Program-made: the position numbers and the translations under genes
NCBI GenBank assembly: GCA_023420795.1
Contig: JAEZVM010000001.1
Span: 1-17,641 of the forward strand
Length of the DNA stretch: 17,641 nt
Origin: Pseudomonadota bacterium
GTDB taxonomy: Bacteria; Pseudomonadota; Gammaproteobacteria; Burkholderiales; Burkholderiaceae_D
Reading direction: 5' to 3'
Part shown: positions 15,568-17,641 of the stretch, in pieces
Numbering within the stretch: position 1 is the stretch's first letter
Layout: the number at the start of each line of letters is the position of its first letter
Notes under the pieces: generated by a model
Databases searched by the model: none
The model's input: the letters and a program-made list of their open reading frames with translations, nothing else
Told to the model about the DNA's origin: nothing

Positions 15568-15573
15568 TACAAT
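15568..15573 (+). promoter_or_regulatory. Probable -10 box of ssrA
   Basis: TACAAT lies 14 bases before the mature tmRNA 5' end, allowing a short 5' leader for RNase P to remove. The -35 partner is weak (AGGCTT at 17-base spacing). Confidence 0.45.
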
Positions 15574-15587
15574 ACTTGATCTGTCTT

Positions 15588-15964
15588 GGGGCCGACCTGG
15601 TTTCGACAGGGGTTGCAAAGCAGCGCAGGGCATACCGAGGACTGGCTACCTCGTTAATCCAACCGGAAATGCTTAAATGCAAACGATGAATCTTACGCTC
15701 TCGCAGCGTAAACCTCTAGGAACCTAAGAACTTTCTAGCTCTACACCGTTTCTTCCCTGGGGCGGGCTGGCAACAGCAGTAGAGTCATATACAGGGAATC
15801 GCGTTATGTCGGGTCACTTGGCATAGCGTTAAATTTAGGTGACTCGCCTTGGCGAAGCGTGTGCGTCCGCGTCGGCAAGGTTAAAACCAATTGGCAGCAC
15901 TAAGTATGTAGAACTGTCTGTAGAGTGCTTCTGGACGCGGGTTCGATTCCCGCCGGCTCCACCA
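15588..15964 (+). ncRNA. ssrA: Transfer-messenger RNA (tmRNA)
   Basis: A one-piece tmRNA of 377 bases that rescues stalled ribosomes with SmpB. The 5' end GGGGCCG pairs with CGGCTCC near the 3' end to form the acceptor stem, with the usual G-T pair at position 3, followed by ACCA. The T arm GGGTTCGATTCCC is present near the 3' end (15939-15951). The reading frame inside encodes ANDESYALAA and a TAA stop. The CCA is encoded. A strong terminator follows, and a likely -10 box precedes it. No intron or split form is seen. Confidence 0.97.
15679..15711 (+). other. tmRNA tag-peptide reading frame
   Basis: The resume codon GCA starts the frame that reads ANDESYALAA and then TAA. The AND start and ALAA end are the standard parts recognised by ClpXP and other proteases; the central ESY is the variable part. 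Confidence 0.95.
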
Positions 15965-15995
15965 TCAATTTGTATTTGCGCCCAAGTGAGCACAT

Positions 15996-16031
15996 AAAAA
16001 CCGCCATTCTCCACGAGAACGCGGTTTTTTT
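15996..16031 (+). terminator. Rho-independent terminator of ssrA
   Basis: AAAAACCGC (15996-16004) pairs with GCGGTTTTT (16021-16029). An inner TTCTC / GAGAA stem and a 3-base loop extend the hairpin, and the T run follows. It ends about 65 bases past the mature tmRNA 3' end. Confidence 0.92.
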
Positions 16032-16296
16032 ATTTGCCGCACCACTCTCTCCCATATAGGCACCTTATTAACGATTTACAAAAATCTTCGATCGATTTTT
16101 TCGATAGAGCGAAAGAAGACAAAGCCAGATCGCTGCCGAAGTAGCCTAGCTTACGATGCACTAGAGGCCGAACATTTGATCCTTAAAGCAAGAAAACACC
16201 AAATTTGGTAAAGTGCATGTGTGCATTGCCCACATACACTATATCGAGCAGCCGCGCTCGGCTGGGGCTGCCGCTTCTCATGTCTAAGGAGCCATC
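16032..16296. promoter_or_regulatory. Gene-free upstream region of the TRAP transporter genes
   Basis: No gene or confident promoter is seen. The region holds an AAAAATC / GATTTTT inverted repeat (16080-16100), a perfect 12-bp palindrome (16198-16209), an ATGTG / CACAT repeat (16217-16235) near possible -10 boxes (TACACT at 16235, TATATC at 16240), and a CAGCCG / CGGCTG stem-loop (16249-16264) just before the dctP ribosome binding site. It is more AT-rich than the genes beside it. Regulation by substrate is likely for TRAP genes, but no regulator gene lies in the window. Confidence 0.4.
16198..16209. promoter_or_regulatory. Perfect palindrome, possible operator of dctP
   Basis: ACCAAATTTGGT is a perfect 12-bp palindrome about 90 bases before the dctP start, upstream of the candidate -10 boxes. 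The position suits an activator or repressor site. I do not recognise the regulator. Confidence 0.4.
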
Positions 16297-17319
16297 TTGC
16301 GTAAGTCTCTCTTCCCCTTGGTCATCGGCGCCGCATTGGCATTCGCCGTTCCCGTTCACGCACAGCAGAAATATCAACCTGAATATCGACTATCGACTGT
16401 TCTTGGGACTGCTTTCCCCTGGGGCAAGGGCGGTGAGCGCTGGGCTGAACTGGTCAAGGAGAAGACTCAGGGCAGGATCAACATCAAGATGTATCCGGGC
16501 ACTTCGCTGGTTGCAGGCGACCAGACGCGTGAATTTACCGCAATCCGCCAGGGTGTGATCGACCTGGCCGTCGGTTCGTCGATCAACTGGTCGCCGCAGG
16601 TGAAGGAACTGAACCTGTTCTCGCTTCCCTTCCTGGTGCCGGATTACCGCGCGGCCGATGCATTGACGGCGGGCGAGACCGGCAAGATGATCTTCAAGGC
16701 GATCGAGAGAAACGGCGTAGTGCCGCTCGCATGGGGCGAGAATGGTTTCCGCGAGATCAGCAATTCCAAGCGCGAGATCAAGACACCGGCGGACATGAAA
16801 GGCATGAAGTTCCGCGTGGTCGGTTCGCCGCTGTTCAACGATACCTTCACCGCGCTGGGCGCGAATCCGACGCAAATGAGCTGGGCCGATGCGCAACCGG
16901 CACTGGCATCGGGCGCGGTGGACGGCCAGGAAAATCCGATCTCAGTGTTCCTCGGCGCGAAGATCAGTTCCGTCGGCCAGAAGTATCTGACGCAATGGGG
17001 CTACATGAATGACCCGCTGATCTTCGTCGTCAACCGCAAGGTCTGGGAAAGCTGGAGCAAGGAAGACCAGGAAGCGGTGCGCGCCGCCGCAATCCAGGCC
17101 GGCAAGGAAGAAATCGCGCTGGTACGCAAGGGTTTGACCGCCAACGACAATGCGCTGTGGAAGGAAGTCGAGGCACAGGGCGTGAAAGTTACCCGTCCCA
17201 ATGCCGACGAGCTTGCGCAGTTCAAGAAGCTGACGCGCCCGGTCTATGACAAGTGGTCGAAGACAGTCGGTATTGATCTGGTGAAGAAGGCCGAAGCAGA
17301 GATCGCCGCCCGCAAGTAA
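16297..17319 (+). CDS. dctP: TRAP transporter substrate-binding protein, DctP family
   Basis: A 340-residue periplasmic protein that captures a carboxylate-type substrate and hands it to the TRAP membrane subunits. The signal peptide MRKSLFPLVIGAALAFAVPVHA is cut before Gln23. Family features: PWGKGGERWAELV near 41-53, TREFTAIRQGVIDLAV near 77-92, Arg173 in GMKFRVVGSP (the conserved carboxylate-pairing Arg), and QENP at 211-214. The start codon is TTG at 16297, supported by a strong AAGGAG five bases before it. An ATG 17 bases upstream is out of frame. The substrate cannot be named from sequence. dctQ follows after a terminator-like hairpin, so the genes form an operon with reduced read-through. 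Confidence 0.93.
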   Translation: MRKSLFPLVIGAALAFAVPVHAQQKYQPEYRLSTVLGTAFPWGKGGERWAELVKEKTQGRINIKMYPGTSLVAGDQTREFTAIRQGVIDLAVGSSINWSPQVKELNLFSLPFLVPDYRAADALTAGETGKMIFKAIERNGVVPLAWGENGFREISNSKREIKTPADMKGMKFRVVGSPLFNDTFTALGANPTQMSWADAQPALASGAVDGQENPISVFLGAKISSVGQKYLTQWGYMNDPLIFVVNRKVWESWSKEDQEAVRAAAIQAGKEEIALVRKGLTANDNALWKEVEAQGVKVTRPNADELAQFKKLTRPVYDKWSKTVGIDLVKKAEAEIAARK

Positions 17320-17337
17320 GTCGTGCAGCACACGAAG

Positions 17338-17361
17338 CTTCCCTTCCATTGCGAAGGGAAG
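17338..17361 (+). other. Stem-loop after dctP
   Basis: A 9-bp perfect stem (CTTCCCTTC / GAAGGGAAG) closes a 6-base loop 18 bases after the dctP stop. With no T run after it, it is more likely an mRNA-stabilising hairpin that protects the dctP message than a terminator. Confidence 0.55.
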
Positions 17362-17378
17362 TTCTCCGCCCCTCCCCC

Positions 17379-17407
17379 TACCGCTCCCTGAGCGGTATTT
17401 CTTTTTC
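17379..17407 (+). terminator. Terminator between dctP and dctQ
   Basis: TACCGCT and AGCGGTA (7 bp, CCCTG loop) are followed by a T-rich run (TTTCTTTTTC). It stands 22 bases before dctQ and would end most transcripts after dctP. Confidence 0.75.
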
Positions 17408-17429
17408 AATGCATCCAAGAGAGTTTCAA

Positions 17430-17641
17430 ATGAATGAACTGCCGAGTGACCTGCCGGACAGTGCGCAATCTCGCGGCGAAGCGCCGCCGTGCATCACGGT
17501 GAAGATCGAGGAAGCCTGCGCGGCGCTGGCGATGGCGCTGATCTGCTGCATTACCTTCGCCAACGTGGTGGTGCGCTATTTCACCGATGTGTCATTCGCC
17601 TTCACCGAAGAATTTTCCATCTTCCTGATGGTGGTGCTAAC
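17430..17641 (+). CDS. dctQ: TRAP transporter small membrane subunit, DctQ family, N-terminal part
   Basis: Only 70 residues fit before the right edge. A polar lead of about 25 residues (MNELPSDLPDSAQSRGEAPP...) precedes a first membrane helix (ALAMALICCITFANVVVRYF), then FTEEFSIFLMVVL, the typical DctQ sequence in which N-x3-R-Y and the acidic E-E pair recur. DctQ has four membrane helices and pairs with the large subunit DctM, which should lie beyond the window. An AGAG site about 9 bases before the ATG supports the start; a second ATG, 3 bases on, is out of the open membrane-protein frame. Confidence 0.88.
   Translation, partial: MNELPSDLPDSAQSRGEAPPCITVKIEEACAALAMALICCITFANVVVRYFTDVSFAFTEEFSIFLMVVL

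Noticed and set aside
16080..16101. AAAAATC / GATTTTT repeat as a terminator
   Set aside because: The stem is nearly all A-T and a strong ssrA terminator lies 50 bases upstream, so a second one is not needed; kept only as a note in the gene-free region.
15950..16300. tmRNA 3' end as an attachment site of a genomic island
   Set aside because: tmRNA genes are common integration sites, but no integrase, no second copy of the tmRNA 3' end and no mobile gene is seen up to the window edge. The TRAP genes have ordinary composition.

Overview
The window looks like chromosomal DNA from a betaproteobacterium, most likely Burkholderiales close to Oxalobacteraceae (Herbaspirillum, Herminiimonas or Janthinobacterium type). 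I base this on gene order, moderately high GC, protein similarity remembered from these families, and a one-piece tmRNA with an ANDE...ALAA tag. I could not run a taxonomic search, so the genus is a guess.

Left two thirds (1-12188, minus strand): eleven genes in one direction, read in the order gyrA, serC, pheA, hisC, tyrA, aroA, cmk, rpsA, ihfB, lapA, lapB (lapB cut by the window edge). This is the mixed-function 'supraoperon' known from beta- and gammaproteobacteria. It joins DNA gyrase A, serine and PLP synthesis (SerC), chorismate synthesis (AroA), the branches to phenylalanine and tyrosine (PheA, TyrA, with a HisC-family aminotransferase), CMP kinase, ribosomal protein S1, IHF-beta and the LPS-assembly proteins LapA/LapB. 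Most junctions are short (4 to 73 bp), and gyrA and serC overlap by four bases. A strong terminator lies between ihfB and lapA. Hairpins lie between serC and pheA and at the cmk stop.

Middle (12189-14034, plus strand): a divergent regulatory region, then two tandem genes for small OmpA-like peptidoglycan-binding outer-membrane proteins. They share an unusual N-terminal Cys/Trp-rich motif but differ in linker and cysteine content. The second is followed by a textbook terminator.

Right (14093-15964, plus strand): ubiG (ubiquinone O-methyltransferase), a HAD phosphatase of the Gph/MupP group, and ssrA (tmRNA, tag ANDESYALAA) with its terminator. The phosphatase may be the peptidoglycan-recycling enzyme MupP rather than a phosphoglycolate phosphatase.

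Right end (16032-17641, plus strand): a gene-free leader with a 12-bp palindrome, then the substrate-binding protein of a TRAP transporter (dctP, TTG start), a terminator-like hairpin, and the start of the small membrane subunit dctQ, cut by the window edge.

I saw no mobile element, CRISPR array, integrase, toxin-antitoxin pair or defence island. The window is mainly conserved housekeeping DNA. What merits a second look is gene re-annotation (MupP, HisC in an aromatic cluster), one variant residue (GyrA Gln83), and several regulatory structures between genes.
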